Positions 11,845-21,890 of a DNA stretch of 64,000 nt are shown in pieces. The position numbers were made by a program, and so were the translations under genes. Each line of letters starts with the position of its first letter. Position 1 is the stretch's first letter. This DNA is from Vibrio echinoideorum (lineage in GTDB: Bacteria; Pseudomonadota; Gammaproteobacteria; Enterobacterales; Vibrionaceae), in the NCBI RefSeq assembly GCF_024347455.1, contig NZ_AP025483.1:310001-374000 (forward strand), given 5' to 3'. The notes beneath the pieces are model-generated. The model searched no databases. It was not told the DNA's origin and saw nothing but the letters and a program-made list of their open reading frames with translations.

Positions 11845-11858
11845 GGTAGGGTTGGAAG

Positions 11859-12359
11859 ATGGCTAAAGAACAACAACAAGCTAATGATTTGCAAGAAAAG
11901 CTGATCGCTGTTAACCGTGTATCTAAGACGGTTAAAGGTGGTCGAATCATGAGCTTCACTGCACTAACAGTAGTTGGTGACGGTAATGGTCGCGTAGGTT
12001 TCGGTTACGGCAAAGCTCGTGAAGTACCTGCAGCGATTCAAAAAGCAATGGAAAAAGCGCGTCGTAACATGGTTACTGTTGCGCTTAACGAAGGCACTCT
12101 TCACCACCCGGTGAAAGGTCGTCATTCGGGCTCTAAAGTTTACATGCAGCCAGCTGCTGAAGGTACAGGTGTTATTGCCGGTGGTGCAATGCGTGCCGTA
12201 CTTGAAGTTGCAGGCGTACATAACGTTCTTTCTAAAGCATACGGTTCTACGAACCCTATCAACGTTGTTCGCGCAACGATTGGTGCTCTAGTGGACGTTA
12301 AGTCACCAGAAATGGTTGCTGCTAAACGTGGTCTAACTGTTGAATCTATTTCGGAGTAA
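11859..12359 (+). CDS. rpsE: Ribosomal protein S5
   Basis: Acts in decoding fidelity and in the mRNA entry channel. It has 166 residues, with an N-terminal double-stranded-RNA-binding-like domain ([17 protein letters not shown]) followed by the S5 C-terminal domain. The N-terminus ([12 protein letters not shown]) is Gln-rich. rpmD follows after 7 nt. Confidence 0.98.
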
Positions 12360-12366
12360 GAACACG

Positions 12367-12543
12367 ATGGCAACTATTAAAGTAACTCAAACTAAAAGCT
12401 CAATTGGTCGCCTACCTAAGCACAAAGCGTGCCTTAAAGGTCTAGGTCTTCGTCGCATCAACCATACAGTAGAACTTGAAGATACACCGTGTATACGCGG
12501 TATGATCAACAAGGTTTACTACATGGTTAAGATTGAGGAGTAA
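12367..12543 (+). CDS. rpmD: Ribosomal protein L30
   Basis: Small large-subunit protein. The ATG at 12367 gives 58 residues ([15 protein letters not shown] to MVKIEE), close to the 59 of E. coli; the frame is open upstream, but homology sets this start. rplO follows after 5 nt. Confidence 0.96.
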   Translation: MATIKVTQTKSSIGRLPKHKACLKGLGLRRINHTVELEDTPCIRGMINKVYYMVKIEE

Positions 12544-12548
12544 TCAGA

Positions 12549-12983
12549 ATGCGTTTGAATACTCTATCACCGGCTGCTGGCTCTAAACCTTCTAAGAAGC
12601 GTGTAGGTCGTGGTATCGGTTCTGGCCTTGGTAAAACAGGTGGCCGCGGTCACAAAGGTCAAAAGTCACGTTCTGGCGGCTCTGTTCGTCCAGGTTTTGA
12701 AGGCGGTCAAATGCCTCTAAAACAACGTCTACCTAAATTCGGTTTCACTTCTCGTAAGAGCCTAGTGTCTGCTGAAGTTCGTCTAGCTGAGCTAGCGAAA
12801 GTAACAGGTGACGTAGTTGATCTTAACAGCCTTAAAGCTGCTAACGTTATCACTAAGAACATCGAGTTTGTTAAGATCGTTCTTTCTGGTGACCTAAGCA
12901 AAGCTGTGACTGTTAAAGGTCTACGCGTGACTAAAGGCGCTAAAGCTGCAATCGAAGCTGCAGGCGGTAAAATCGAGGAATAA
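12549..12983 (+). CDS. rplO: Ribosomal protein L15
   Basis: Late assembly protein bridging several 23S domains. It has 144 residues, with the typical glycine/arginine-rich N-terminal half ([20 protein letters not shown]). secY follows after 20 nt. Confidence 0.98.
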   Translation: MRLNTLSPAAGSKPSKKRVGRGIGSGLGKTGGRGHKGQKSRSGGSVRPGFEGGQMPLKQRLPKFGFTSRKSLVSAEVRLAELAKVTGDVVDLNSLKAANVITKNIEFVKIVLSGDLSKAVTVKGLRVTKGAKAAIEAAGGKIEE

Positions 12984-13003
12984 TCTCGAGGAACGAGGTA
13001 CAG

Positions 13004-14338
13004 ATGGCTAAGAAACCAGGACAAGATTTTCGTAGTGCTCAGAGCGGCTTAAGTGAACTAAAGTCGCGCTTATTATTCGTAATTGGTGCACTTTTAGTAT
13101 TCCGAGCCGGCTCTTTTGTGCCGATCCCTGGTATTGACGCAGCTGTACTTGCCGATTTGTTCGATCAGCAAAAAGGTACCATCGTAGAAATGTTTAACAT
13201 GTTCTCCGGTGGTGCTCTTGAGCGTGCATCTATATTAGCATTGGGTATCATGCCGTACATTTCGGCATCGATCGTAGTCCAATTGTTAACTGTAGTTCAT
13301 CCAGCGTTAGCAGAACTCAAGAAAGAGGGTGAAGCAGGCCGTCGTAAGATAAGCCAATATACACGCTACGGCACGCTTGTACTTGCAACATTCCAAGCTA
13401 TTGGTATCGCAACAGGCTTACCAAACATGGTCGACAATCTGGTTGTTATCAACCAAACCATGTTTACGCTTATTGCTACCGTGAGTTTAGTAACTGGTAC
13501 CATGTTTTTGATGTGGTTAGGTGAACAGATCACTGAGCGAGGAATCGGTAATGGTATTTCCATTCTGATATTTGCAGGTATTGTTGCTGGATTGCCTTCT
13601 GCAATCGGTCAAACAATCGAGCAAGCGCGTCAAGGTGAATTGCATGTGCTTCTTCTGTTGTTTATCGCGGTATTGTCTTTTGCTGTAATTTACTTCGTAG
13701 TTTTCATGGAGCGTGGTCAACGTCGTATCGTCGTTAACTATGCGAAGCGTCAACAAGGTCGTAAAGTTTTTGCAGCACAAAGCTCTCATTTGCCACTTAA
13801 GATTAATATGGCAGGTGTTATTCCAGCGATTTTTGCATCAAGTATTATTTTGTTCCCAGGAACATTAGCGCAGTGGTTTGGTCAAAATGGTGAAAGCAGC
13901 GCGTTCGGTTGGTTAACTGACGTGTCATTAGCTCTTAGCCCAGGTCAGCCTCTGTATGTAATGCTTTATGCAGCAGCTATAATCTTCTTCTGTTTCTTCT
14001 ATACAGCGTTGGTGTTTAACCCACGTGAAACAGCTGATAACTTGAAGAAGTCTGGTGCATTCGTACCCGGTATCCGCCCAGGTGAGCAGACAGCGAAATA
14101 TATCGATAAAGTGATGACTAGACTAACCCTTGCGGGCGCTCTATACATTACTTTTATATGTCTGATTCCTGAATTCATGATGGTCGCGTGGAACGTTCGT
14201 TTCTACTTTGGCGGCACATCACTACTAATCGTAGTGGTTGTTATCATGGATTTTATGGCACAGGTACAGACTCATCTGATGTCACAACAGTATGATTCTG
14301 TGTTAAAGAAAGCGAATCTGAAAGGTTACGGCCGTTAA
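13004..14338 (+). CDS. secY: Preprotein translocase channel subunit SecY
   Basis: The membrane channel through which SecA-driven and cotranslational substrates cross or enter the inner membrane, in complex with SecE and SecG. It has 444 residues, almost the E. coli length, with ten predicted membrane segments. The plug and second-segment region [12 protein letters not shown] (about residues 84-95) and the cytoplasmic arginine-rich loops ([15 protein letters not shown]) are intact. It lies 41 nt before rpmJ, in its usual place at the end of the spc operon. Confidence 0.98.
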   Translation: MAKKPGQDFRSAQSGLSELKSRLLFVIGALLVFRAGSFVPIPGIDAAVLADLFDQQKGTIVEMFNMFSGGALERASILALGIMPYISASIVVQLLTVVHPALAELKKEGEAGRRKISQYTRYGTLVLATFQAIGIATGLPNMVDNLVVINQTMFTLIATVSLVTGTMFLMWLGEQITERGIGNGISILIFAGIVAGLPSAIGQTIEQARQGELHVLLLLFIAVLSFAVIYFVVFMERGQRRIVVNYAKRQQGRKVFAAQSSHLPLKINMAGVIPAIFASSIILFPGTLAQWFGQNGESSAFGWLTDVSLALSPGQPLYVMLYAAAIIFFCFFYTALVFNPRETADNLKKSGAFVPGIRPGEQTAKYIDKVMTRLTLAGALYITFICLIPEFMMVAWNVRFYFGGTSLLIVVVVIMDFMAQVQTHLMSQQYDSVLKKANLKGYGR

Positions 14339-14379
14339 TTCGGTTGTGATTATTTCGATTCCATTTACGGAGTTTAGCA

Positions 14380-14493
14380 ATGAAAGTTCGTGCTTCCGTT
14401 AAAAAAATCTGCCGTAACTGTAAAGTTATCAAGCGTAACGGTGTCGTTCGCGTGATTTGCAGTGAGCCAAAGCATAAGCAACGCCAAGGCTAA
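14380..14493 (+). CDS. rpmJ: Ribosomal protein L36
   Basis: Tiny zinc-binding large-subunit protein of 37 residues, easily missed because of its length. It starts [16 protein letters not shown] and ends KHKQRQG. The zinc ligands C11, C14 and C27 and the following His (H32) are present, so this is the zinc-type (C+) form. It is one residue shorter than E. coli L36, within CSEPKHK. A GGAG site lies 9 nt upstream. It is the last gene of the spc unit. Confidence 0.96.
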
Positions 14494-14510
14494 TCAGCAG
14501 AAATTTTTAC

Positions 14511-14539
14511 TTGAAATACTAGGTAGAGTCGAGTATATT
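14511..14539 (+). promoter_or_regulatory. Alpha operon promoter
   Basis: A -35 TTGAAA (14511-14516), 17-nt spacer and -10 TATATT (14534-14539), followed by a GC-rich discriminator (CCTCGGCC), lie between rpmJ and rpsM. Predicted transcription starts near 14546, just ahead of the S4-responsive leader. Confidence 0.75.
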
Positions 14540-14550
14540 CCTCGGCCTAC

Positions 14551-14645
14551 CTTTTGCGTGCAAAAGAAGTAGTATGCCGCAGCGTATCCATCACGGGCTT
14601 TGCTGCGGATAATTCTTTTATGAACCCCTTAGGAGTGAATAATGG
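14551..14645 (+). ncRNA. Alpha operon leader (S4-binding pseudoknot)
   Basis: The leader has the elements of the known alpha-operon ribosome-binding-site pseudoknot. These are a hairpin CTTTTGC-GT-GCAAAAG (14551-14566), a GCCGCAGC strand (14576-14583) complementary to GCTGCGG (14602-14608), and AAAAGAA complementary to TTCTTTT just upstream of the rpsM start. In E. coli, S4 binding traps this structure and represses rpsM, rpsK, rpsD and rplQ. The call rests on recalled similarity plus visible complementarity. Confidence 0.75.
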
Positions 14646-14998
14646 CCCGTATAGCCGGCATTAACATTCCTGATCATAAGCATTCTGTAATTGCACTTAC
14701 TGCAATCTACGGTATTGGTAAAACTCGCTCTCAAGCTATTCTAGCTGAAGTGGGTATTGCTGAAGATGCTAAGATCAGTGAACTAACTGAAGAGCAGATC
14801 GATCAACTGCGTGATGGTGTAGCTAAATACACTGTAGAAGGTGATCTACGTCGTGAAGTATCGATGAACATCAAGCGTCTTATGGACCTTGGCTGTTACC
14901 GCGGTCTTCGTCATCGTCGCAGTCTACCACTACGTGGACAGCGTACTAAAACCAACGCTCGCACCCGTAAGGGTCCGCGCAAGCCGATCAAGAAATAG
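14642..14998 (+). CDS. rpsM: Ribosomal protein S13
   Basis: Small-subunit head protein that contacts P-site tRNA and L5. It has 118 residues, the E. coli length, beginning [14 protein letters not shown], with the conserved [17 protein letters not shown] and a basic C-terminus. It starts just downstream of the S4-responsive leader. rpsK follows after 19 nt. Confidence 0.98.
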   Translation: MARIAGINIPDHKHSVIALTAIYGIGKTRSQAILAEVGIAEDAKISELTEEQIDQLRDGVAKYTVEGDLRREVSMNIKRLMDLGCYRGLRHRRSLPLRGQRTKTNARTRKGPRKPIKK

Positions 14999-15011
14999 TC
15001 GGATAAGGTAG

Positions 15012-15407
<396 letters not shown>

Positions 15408-15438
15408 GTTTCGTTTCTAGGAATATTGGAGAAAGATC

Positions 15439-16059
15439 ATGGCAAGATATTTGGGTCCTAAGCTGAAGCTTAGCCGTCGCGAAGGTACTGACTTATTTCT
15501 TAAGTCTGGTGTCCGTGCGATCGATACCAAGTGTAAAATTGATAACGCACCAGGTGTACACGGCGCTCGTCGCGGTCGTCTATCTGAGTATGGCGTTCAG
15601 CTTCGCGAGAAGCAAAAAGTTCGTCGTATCTACGGCGTTCTAGAAAAACAATTCCGCAACTACTACAAAGAAGCTGCACGTCTTAAAGGCAACACAGGTG
15701 CAAACCTGCTTCAGCTTCTTGAAGGTCGTCTTGATAACGTAGTTTACCGTATGGGCTTTGGCGCTACTCGTGCTGAATCTCGTCAACTAGTTAGCCACAA
15801 GTCTATTCTAGTTAACGGTAAAGTTGTAAACGTTCCTTCTTTCAAAGTAGCGGCAAACGACGTTGTTTCTATCCGCGAGAAAGCTAAACAGCAATCTCGT
15901 ATTAAAGCGGCTCTAGAAGTTGCTGAACAACGTGAAAAGCCAACTTGGATTGAAGTAGATGCTAGCAAGATGGAAGGTACATTCAAGCGTATGCCTGAGC
16001 GTTCTGACCTATCAGCTGACATCAATGAACACTTGATCGTCGAACTTTACTCTAAGTAA
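15439..16059 (+). CDS. rpsD: Ribosomal protein S4
   Basis: 16S assembly initiator, mRNA entry-channel protein and autogenous repressor of the alpha operon. It has 206 residues, the E. coli length, with an S4 RNA-binding domain ([20 protein letters not shown] to [13 protein letters not shown]). rpoA follows after 22 nt. Confidence 0.98.
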   Translation: MARYLGPKLKLSRREGTDLFLKSGVRAIDTKCKIDNAPGVHGARRGRLSEYGVQLREKQKVRRIYGVLEKQFRNYYKEAARLKGNTGANLLQLLEGRLDNVVYRMGFGATRAESRQLVSHKSILVNGKVVNVPSFKVAANDVVSIREKAKQQSRIKAALEVAEQREKPTWIEVDASKMEGTFKRMPERSDLSADINEHLIVELYSK

Positions 16060-16081
16060 GGTTAAAAAAAGAGAGGACACA

Positions 16082-17074
16082 ATGCAGGGTTCTGTAACAG
16101 AATTTCTTAAGCCGCGTCTTGTTGACATTGAACAGATCAATACGACACACGCGAAAGTAACTCTTGAGCCATTAGAGCGCGGTTTCGGCCACACTCTAGG
16201 TAATGCTCTTCGCCGCATTCTTCTATCTTCTATGCCGGGTTGTGCCGTAACAGAAGTTGAAATCGAAGGTGTGCTACACGAATACAGTACTAAAGAAGGC
16301 GTTCAGGAAGATATCCTAGAAATCCTTCTAAACCTTAAAGGTTTGGCTGTACGCGTTGCTGAAGGCAAAGATGAAGTGTTTATAACACTGAACAAATCAG
16401 GCTCAGGCCCTGTTGTTGCAGGTGACATCACCCACGATGGTGATGTAGAGATCGCTAACCCTGAGCACGTTATTTGTCACCTAACGGATGACAACGCTGA
16501 GATCGCTATGCGTATCAAAGTTGAACGTGGTCGTGGTTACGTTCCAGCTTCAGCTCGTATCCATACTGAAGAAGATGAGCGTCCAATCGGTCGTCTACTT
16601 GTTGACGCTACTTACAGCCCGGTCGATAAAATCGCCTACGCTGTAGAAGCGGCACGTGTAGAACAACGTACTGACTTAGACAAGCTTGTTATCGATATGG
16701 AAACGAACGGTACTCTTGAACCTGAGGAAGCAATCCGTCGTGCAGCTACTATTTTAGCTGAACAACTGGATGCGTTCGTAGATCTTCGTGATGTACGTGT
16801 ACCTGAGGAGAAGGAAGAGAAGCCAGAATTCGATCCTATCCTACTGCGTCCTGTAGACGATCTTGAACTAACAGTTCGCTCTGCTAACTGTTTGAAAGCA
16901 GAAGCGATTCACTACATCGGTGATCTTGTACAGCGCACTGAGGTTGAGCTACTTAAAACGCCAAACCTTGGTAAGAAATCTCTTACAGAGATTAAAGATG
17001 TGCTTGCTTCACGTGGTCTTTCTCTAGGCATGCGCCTAGAAAACTGGCCACCAGCGTCAATCGCTGAAGATTAA
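16082..17074 (+). CDS. rpoA: RNA polymerase alpha subunit
   Basis: Dimerises to start RNA polymerase assembly; its C-terminal domain contacts UP elements and activators such as CRP. It has 330 residues. The N-terminal domain carries [19 protein letters not shown] (residues 33-51), and the C-terminal domain carries the DNA-contact region [16 protein letters not shown] (from about 267). The two are joined by an acidic linker near residues 235-250. rplQ follows after 24 nt. Confidence 0.98.
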   Translation: MQGSVTEFLKPRLVDIEQINTTHAKVTLEPLERGFGHTLGNALRRILLSSMPGCAVTEVEIEGVLHEYSTKEGVQEDILEILLNLKGLAVRVAEGKDEVFITLNKSGSGPVVAGDITHDGDVEIANPEHVICHLTDDNAEIAMRIKVERGRGYVPASARIHTEEDERPIGRLLVDATYSPVDKIAYAVEAARVEQRTDLDKLVIDMETNGTLEPEEAIRRAATILAEQLDAFVDLRDVRVPEEKEEKPEFDPILLRPVDDLELTVRSANCLKAEAIHYIGDLVQRTEVELLKTPNLGKKSLTEIKDVLASRGLSLGMRLENWPPASIAED

Positions 17075-17098
17075 TCGAAAAGTTAGAAGGATTAGGTC

Positions 17099-17479
17099 AT
17101 GCGCCATCGTAAAAGTGGTCGTCAACTCAACCGCAACAGCAGTCATCGCAAAGCGATGTTCAGCAACATGGCTAGCTCTCTTGTTCGTCACGAAGTTATT
17201 AAAACTACCGTGCCTAAAGCAAAAGAACTACGTCGCGTAATTGAGCCGTTGATTACCCTAGCTAAGACAGACAGTGTTGCTAACCGTCGTCTTGCATTTG
17301 CTCGCACTCGTGATAACGAAGTGGTAGCAAAACTATTTAATGAACTAGGCCCGCGTTTCGCGGCTCGCCAAGGTGGTTACACTCGCATTCTTAAATGTGG
17401 TTTCCGTACTGGTGATAAAGCTCCAATGGCTTACATTGAGCTTGTAGACCGCCCAGCTGCTGAAGAAGCTGCTGAGTAA
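17099..17479 (+). CDS. rplQ: Ribosomal protein L17
   Basis: Large-subunit protein near the tunnel exit. It has 126 residues, beginning [20 protein letters not shown]. Last gene of the alpha operon, followed at once by a terminator. Confidence 0.98.
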   Translation: MRHRKSGRQLNRNSSHRKAMFSNMASSLVRHEVIKTTVPKAKELRRVIEPLITLAKTDSVANRRLAFARTRDNEVVAKLFNELGPRFAARQGGYTRILKCGFRTGDKAPMAYIELVDRPAAEEAAE

Positions 17480-17500
17480 TCTATACTAGATTCTTAATAC

Positions 17501-17529
17501 AAAAGCCGAGCATTAGCTCGGCTTTTTTG
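17501..17529 (+). terminator. Terminator of the alpha operon
   Basis: AAAAGCCGAG and CTCGGCTTTTTT pair across a CATTAG loop, with a T tract, 20 bp after rplQ. Confidence 0.9.
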
Positions 17530-17616
17530 TATCTGGACTTTGCGTTTTTAAAGAATGAAACTTGCACCACGATGTTTGGCATTTGTTCTTGTCTTCCCTG
17601 CCTCACTATTCAAAAA

Positions 17617-17713
<97 letters not shown>

Positions 17714-17734
17714 AAATCCCTTTTCTTCCACGCA

Positions 17735-17758
17735 CAAAAAAGAGCACCGAAGTGCCCT
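17735..17758 (-). terminator. Terminator for the DUF2780 lipoprotein gene
   Basis: On the minus strand, GGGCAC-TTCG-GTGCTC forms a hairpin with one mismatch and a TTCG tetraloop, followed by TTTTTT. It lies 34 bp beyond the stop codon of the minus-strand gene. Confidence 0.75.
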
Positions 17759-17791
17759 TACAATATTCTACTAATCGCTAATCGCGAAGGC

Positions 17792-18286
17792 CTACTGCCA
17801 AATAGCTGCAAGTGAATCCATCAATCCGCTGGTTGCACCTTGAGATTGAAGTGTTTGAAGAATGATTGGTGCGAATGTTGTAATCATTGACGAATCCATT
17901 CCTAAACCTGAAAAAGCGCTTTCTACAGCACCTTGTGAGCTTAGAACTGATGATAAGCCAGTAGATTCAAGTGAAGACATTCCAGGGATAAGCGACGCAA
18001 GTTCTTTATTGTCAGCAGAGCCAAGTGAGTTTTGTGCAAGCGCCAACATGGAACCAATTCCGCCGATAGCTTGATCGCTTGTTACAGACGCTTGGTCAGC
18101 AACGGTATCAGCAAGAGGTGTTGTTTCATTTTGTTGAGACCACATATTCACCGCTGCCATTAGTGCAGTTTGTGATAATTGGGAATAGTTGGTATCTGAT
18201 GATGAACTGGTTTGTTCAGAATCGCTCGTGCTAGCGCAAGAGACTACAGCAAGGCTGCTGAGCATAGTGATGAGTATTTTCTTCAT
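17792..18286 (-). CDS. DUF2780 (VcgC/VcgE-type) lipoprotein
   Basis: A 164-residue envelope protein of unknown function. The N-terminus MKKILITMLSSLAVVSCAS is a lipoprotein signal with Cys at position 17 in the lipobox VVSC. The mature part is low in charge and rich in Ser, Ala and Leu. A helical C-terminal half (LASLIPGMSSL, FAPIILQTLQSQG) resembles the DUF2780 family as I recall it from vibrios. It is a monocistronic minus-strand gene with its own terminator. Family assignment is moderate; no function is proposed. Confidence 0.75.
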   Translation of the reverse strand: MKKILITMLSSLAVVSCASTSDSEQTSSSSDTNYSQLSQTALMAAVNMWSQQNETTPLADTVADQASVTSDQAIGGIGSMLALAQNSLGSADNKELASLIPGMSSLESTGLSSVLSSQGAVESAFSGLGMDSSMITTFAPIILQTLQSQGATSGLMDSLAAIWQ

Positions 18287-18335
18287 TATTCTTCCTTAAG
18301 TAATAAAGTAATCGACCTATTCACTATAAACGAAA

Positions 18336-18361
18336 AACGGCGATGTAGTCACATCGCCGTT
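18336..18361 (-). terminator. Terminator downstream of fklB
   Basis: An 11-bp perfect stem (AACGGCGATGT with ACATCGCCGTT) with a 4-nt loop. On the minus strand it is followed by TTTTTCG, suiting termination of fklB transcripts before the DUF2780 gene. Confidence 0.8.
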
Positions 18362-18420
18362 GGATTATTTCAATTTTATTTGCCTATAGTATTTTGTTTT
18401 ACTAAAGGTTTTTATAAAAA

Positions 18421-19041
18421 TTAAAGAATAGCTAGAAGTTCTACTTCAAATACTAGAGCAGCAAATGGTGGGATTGCAGCACCTGCGCCACGCTCACCGT
18501 ATGCTAGATCTTGAGGGATGTATAGCTTCCACTTAGAGCCAACAGGCATCATTTGTAGAGCTTGTACCCAACCTTGAATTACGCCAGTTACTGGGAATTC
18601 AGCAGGTTGACCGCGAGATACAGAGCTGTCGAAAACAGTACCGTCAGTTAGTTCGCCGTGGTAGTGAACACGTACTTGCTTGTCTGCAGTAGGGATTTCG
18701 CCAGTACCTTCAGTTAGTACTTCGTACTGAAGACCAGACTCAAGAACTGTTACTTCTGAACGAAGAGCGTTGTCAGATAGGAAAGCTTCGCCGTCAGCAG
18801 CTGCAGCTTTAGCTAGTTCTTGACGTGCAGCTTCACCACGAGTGTGTAGCTCTTGTAGTGCGTTGTTGATTTCGTCAACTTCGATAGCTGGCATGTCACC
18901 AACTAGAGCTGTTGCGATACCAGCAGCGATTGCGTCAACGTTTAGGCCTTCAAGACCAGAACCAGCAAGTTGTTGGCCCATTTGTAGACCGATACCGTAG
19001 CTAGCTTTTTGCCCTACAGTTTCAAATTTTACTTCAGACAT
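18421..19041 (-). CDS. fklB: FKBP-type peptidyl-prolyl isomerase FklB
   Basis: Catalyses cis-trans isomerisation of proline peptide bonds. It has 206 residues, exactly the E. coli FklB (FKBP22) length. The N-terminal half is helical (dimerisation, residues 1 to about 110) and the C-terminal half is the FKBP fold with [27 protein letters not shown] and [12 protein letters not shown]. No signal peptide is present, so it is cytoplasmic, unlike periplasmic FkpA. It is divergent from the OapA/YtfB gene, the same pairing as in E. coli. Confidence 0.95.
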   Translation of the reverse strand: MSEVKFETVGQKASYGIGLQMGQQLAGSGLEGLNVDAIAAGIATALVGDMPAIEVDEINNALQELHTRGEAARQELAKAAAADGEAFLSDNALRSEVTVLESGLQYEVLTEGTGEIPTADKQVRVHYHGELTDGTVFDSSVSRGQPAEFPVTGVIQGWVQALQMMPVGSKWKLYIPQDLAYGERGAGAAIPPFAALVFEVELLAIL

Positions 19042-19254
19042 GAAAAGTCACTCTTTTTGTCAGTACGAAAAGGGTAAGAATACCAGTATTAGCAGCCTGA
19101 ATAAACGGCTAGCCCCTGATCACTTACGCTTTACCGTGTCCAAATCACAGCTATGTCAATTTTCTTGCTTTGGTCTCTGTTGTAGCGGAAAGATCTATAC
19201 TGTTGGTACTTTGGTTTTTATACTGTAGTTATTCAATGTATAGGACGCAGTGGC

Positions 19255-19839
19255 ATGAATCGTCGTCAAAAGAAAAAACAGAAAGTAGACCACTTAGCAG
19301 AGTTCAAGGATCGACTGAATCAGGTCAAAGAGAAATTAGGTTCGATCGATATAAAGAAAATGAAAACCTCAACAACACAAACTTGGGGATCATTACCGAA
19401 ATTACACCAACGACTATTGATGGTGATTTCGCCGATCGTATTAATCTTACTTTTTGTGCCGCTACCAGAACCTAAAGTAGACGCAGCTCCAACAACATCG
19501 CGCGTCGAGCTTGAGATAAACACCGTTGGCTTAAGCGAACAGCAAAATGCCAAGAGCAGTTCATCAGAACCGAGCAAAAACAATTGGCAGGAGTACCTGG
19601 TTAAACAGGGTGATACGTTGGCGCAGGTTTTTCGAAACAACGATTTACCGTTGTCTGACCTGAATGCCTTAGTGCGTATTGAAGGTTCTGATAAGCCGTT
19701 AAGTCAGATCCGAAAAGGTCAGCTAGTTCGCTTTAAACTTGCCGAAACCGGTCAATTGGATATTCTTCAGCTAGAAAAAGGCGATACTTCGGTGATGTTT
19801 TTCCGTTTATCTGATGGTGGCTTTGGTCGCAGTAAATAA
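19255..19839 (+). CDS. ytfB: OapA/YtfB-type cell-envelope protein
   Basis: A 194-residue inner-membrane protein with a basic cytoplasmic N-terminus, one membrane segment at about 54-70 (LLMVISPIVLILLFVPL), a low-complexity linker and a periplasmic OapA LysM-like domain from about 111 to the end (WQEYLVKQGDTLAQVF). E. coli YtfB binds glycan and affects cell division, and Haemophilus OapA affects colony opacity and attachment. Placement beside fklB supports orthology. A terminator follows whose hairpin reaches into the next, convergent gene. Confidence 0.88.
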   Translation: MNRRQKKKQKVDHLAEFKDRLNQVKEKLGSIDIKKMKTSTTQTWGSLPKLHQRLLMVISPIVLILLFVPLPEPKVDAAPTTSRVELEINTVGLSEQQNAKSSSSEPSKNNWQEYLVKQGDTLAQVFRNNDLPLSDLNALVRIEGSDKPLSQIRKGQLVRFKLAETGQLDILQLEKGDTSVMFFRLSDGGFGRSK

Positions 19840-19888
19840 AATCGAACTACTCGTTATAAGCGTGTAGTTAGAATAAATATCAGACAGA

Positions 19889-19916
19889 AAAGAGCTAATG
19901 ATTAGCTCTTTTTTTT
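19889..19916 (+). terminator. Terminator after ytfB, overlapping the eamA 3' end
   Basis: AAGAGCTAA and TTAGCTCTT (19890-19898 and 19902-19910) flank a 3-nt loop and are followed by a T tract. The minus-strand transporter gene ends at 19895, so its last codons and stop lie inside this hairpin. Confidence 0.85.
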
Positions 19917-20743
19917 GGTCGCTTGAAAGGGGCGAGCGGCAAAATAATCAACATAATTCCGATAAAGGTTAACGTATCTGGAATCTCATCGAACCATACC
20001 GCACCAATAATCGCGACAAAAACTAGCCCCGAATATTCTGCCAATGCTATTTGGCTTGAGTGTGCTTTCTGATAGGCCGCAACCGCAAGGCCGTTATAGC
20101 TTAATATGAGTGTTGCACTCAGTGCGATGTATCCCAAATTGTCCATAGACACGGGTTGCCAGTATACGAGGCAAAGTACCAATGAAGCAGGTATTGAACA
20201 AAACGTTGTCCACCACAGCGTAGTGACGACAGTTTGTTCACTGGGAAGCTTTCTTACTAAGACATTAAATAGCGCTAGGGTAAGTGCTGTGCCTAATGCA
20301 AACAGTGCTGCCCAGTGAAATTGCGAAGGCCTTAATACAATCAGCGCACCAATGAAGCCTATGGTTGTCGCGACAACCTTACCGAGTGCCGGTTGCTCCT
20401 TCAGTAGAAACATTGAGAGCGGTAGCATCAGTAGAGGGGCGATATAAAACACCGCATTGGCGGTCGCCAAAGACAAGTGAGTGATCGCAACGACCATACA
20501 TCCGCTGCCGATTAGGATCAGTTGTCCTCGAATAAAGGTCACTTTAGCTTGTTGTAAGCGCCGTTGTTCTTTTTTCTGCTGTAGCCACAAAGGGGTGATG
20601 ATGAGCAGAGATATCAACTGTCGAAAAAAAATATACTGAAGAGGTGGCACTTCGCCATTCAGTAGCTTTACCGCTACGTCCGAAAAAGAGGCAAACAGAT
20701 TCCCCGCGATCAGCAATAAAATACCGACAGTGATGTTTGACAT
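19895..20743 (-). CDS. EamA-family (DMT) transporter
   Basis: A 282-residue membrane protein with about ten hydrophobic segments in two five-segment EamA halves. The first starts SNITVGILLLIAGNLFASFSD and the second runs from about residue 145. Such proteins export or exchange small metabolites, but the substrate cannot be read from sequence. The start codon overlaps the stop of the upstream ElaA-like gene by one base (TAATG), so the two are cotranslated. The C-terminal tail KRPKKRANH is encoded within the ytfB terminator hairpin. Confidence 0.88.
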   Translation of the reverse strand: MSNITVGILLLIAGNLFASFSDVAVKLLNGEVPPLQYIFFRQLISLLIITPLWLQQKKEQRRLQQAKVTFIRGQLILIGSGCMVVAITHLSLATANAVFYIAPLLMLPLSMFLLKEQPALGKVVATTIGFIGALIVLRPSQFHWAALFALGTALTLALFNVLVRKLPSEQTVVTTLWWTTFCSIPASLVLCLVYWQPVSMDNLGYIALSATLILSYNGLAVAAYQKAHSSQIALAEYSGLVFVAIIGAVWFDEIPDTLTFIGIMLIILPLAPFKRPKKRANH

Positions 20744-21195
20744 TACTTTTCTAATCTCATATCTACATGGGGAATATCATCTTCCAGATACATCTCTGAG
20801 ATAGTTTTGAACCCGTGGTTCGCATAGAAGTGTTCAAGATGCTGTTGTGCTCCTATATCGATGGTCGTCTTAGGCCAAAGAGTCTCACAGCGCATCAATG
20901 CTTCTGTTATTAGCTGATGCCCTAAACCATTACCTCTTGCAGATTGTTTAGTCGCAACTCGGCCAATGCTTGTATTGTCGTAACTGGCGCCTGGTGGTAA
21001 TAAACGTGCACATGCCACTAACTCTTCATTGGCGTAGCCAAGTAAGTGATGGACACCTGCGAGTGTATCTTTACCGTCGAGCTCTGGATAGGGGCAAGTT
21101 TGCTCAACCACAAATACATCAACTCGTAATCTAAGTAGTTGATAAAGCTGTTGTGTTGAAAGTTCAGAGAAAGGAATTGAGTGCCAAGTGATCAT
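20743..21195 (-). CDS. elaA: ElaA-family GNAT acetyltransferase
   Basis: A 150-residue N-acetyltransferase. It begins WHSIPFSELSTQQLYQLLRL with the ElaA hallmark VFVVEQTCPYPELDG, and has the acetyl-CoA loop RGNGLG at 87-92. The physiological substrate of ElaA is unclear. It is the first gene of a two-gene unit with the EamA transporter, joined by a one-base overlap. Confidence 0.88.
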   Translation of the reverse strand: MITWHSIPFSELSTQQLYQLLRLRVDVFVVEQTCPYPELDGKDTLAGVHHLLGYANEELVACARLLPPGASYDNTSIGRVATKQSARGNGLGHQLITEALMRCETLWPKTTIDIGAQQHLEHFYANHGFKTISEMYLEDDIPHVDMRLEK

Positions 21196-21252
21196 GTTTA
21201 CATCCAGAGATTATCGATGCTCTGAATGTACTATGTGCGATGATTATTGGCA

Positions 21253-21819
21253 TTAACTATTGTTAATTCGACCTTTAATTCTGCTCAGACTGATCGCGGT
21301 TATACCTAGGTAAGCCGCAATTTGGTTGTCGTTCAAGCGCTGCTCAAGATCGGGGTAGTGTTCACAGAACAGTTGGTAACGTTGCTCTGGGGTATAGAGC
21401 AGCATAAAGCGTTCTTTGTTTTCTTTATGCATTAGCTGAGTTTCTAACAACTTTAAATACAAAAGGTTGTTTGATGCGCGCCATTCGATAACGGCGTTCA
21501 TTGGTAGCTCTAACAGTGTTATTGGTGTGAGTGTTTCTAGTAGGTAAGGGGACGCTTGGTTCTTTATCAAACTCTCAAAGCCGATGATCCAGTCTTGCTC
21601 CCAATAGAACTCTTTGCTGTATTGCTTACCGTCGTCTGTGAGGTAGCAAGCATGGCACAAGCCTTCAAGTACAAAGTAGATTGAGCTCGCCATTTCTCCT
21701 TGATTGATGAGGATATGTCTTGTTGGCAGTTCAAGCGGTTTCGCGACGGCTAATAGAGATTCAATCTGACTTTGAGAGAAGTCGAAGCTTTGTAGTTGTT
21801 CGATAAAAGAGGTGTGCAT
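21253..21819 (-). CDS. Crp/Fnr-family transcription regulator
   Basis: A 188-residue regulator with an N-terminal cyclic-nucleotide-type beta-roll (about residues 25-115) and a short C-terminal helix-turn-helix (NDNQIAAYLGITAISLSRIK, 163-182). The classical Crp cAMP-contact residues and the Fnr cysteine cluster are not evident, so the signal is unknown. It lies 71 bp downstream of the olsF-like gene on the same strand, with an 11-bp inverted repeat in that gap that could be its own operator. It may control the neighbouring operon, but nothing in the sequence proves this. Confidence 0.85.
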   Translation of the reverse strand: MHTSFIEQLQSFDFSQSQIESLLAVAKPLELPTRHILINQGEMASSIYFVLEGLCHACYLTDDGKQYSKEFYWEQDWIIGFESLIKNQASPYLLETLTPITLLELPMNAVIEWRASNNLLYLKLLETQLMHKENKERFMLLYTPEQRYQLFCEHYPDLEQRLNDNQIAAYLGITAISLSRIKGRINNS

Positions 21820-21834
21820 GAAAATAACCTAACC

Positions 21835-21866
21835 CAAATAAGTGCCGAAATCATCGCACTTATTTG
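21835..21866. repeat. 11-bp inverted repeat before the Crp/Fnr-like gene
   Basis: CAAATAAGTGC (21835-21845) and GCACTTATTTG (21856-21866) are a perfect inverted repeat with a 10-nt spacer, ending 16 bp from the regulator's start codon. There is no T tract on the minus strand, so an operator is more likely than a terminator. Confidence 0.6.
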
Positions 21867-21890
21867 AGTGTAGGTACAGAGCAGGCGAAA

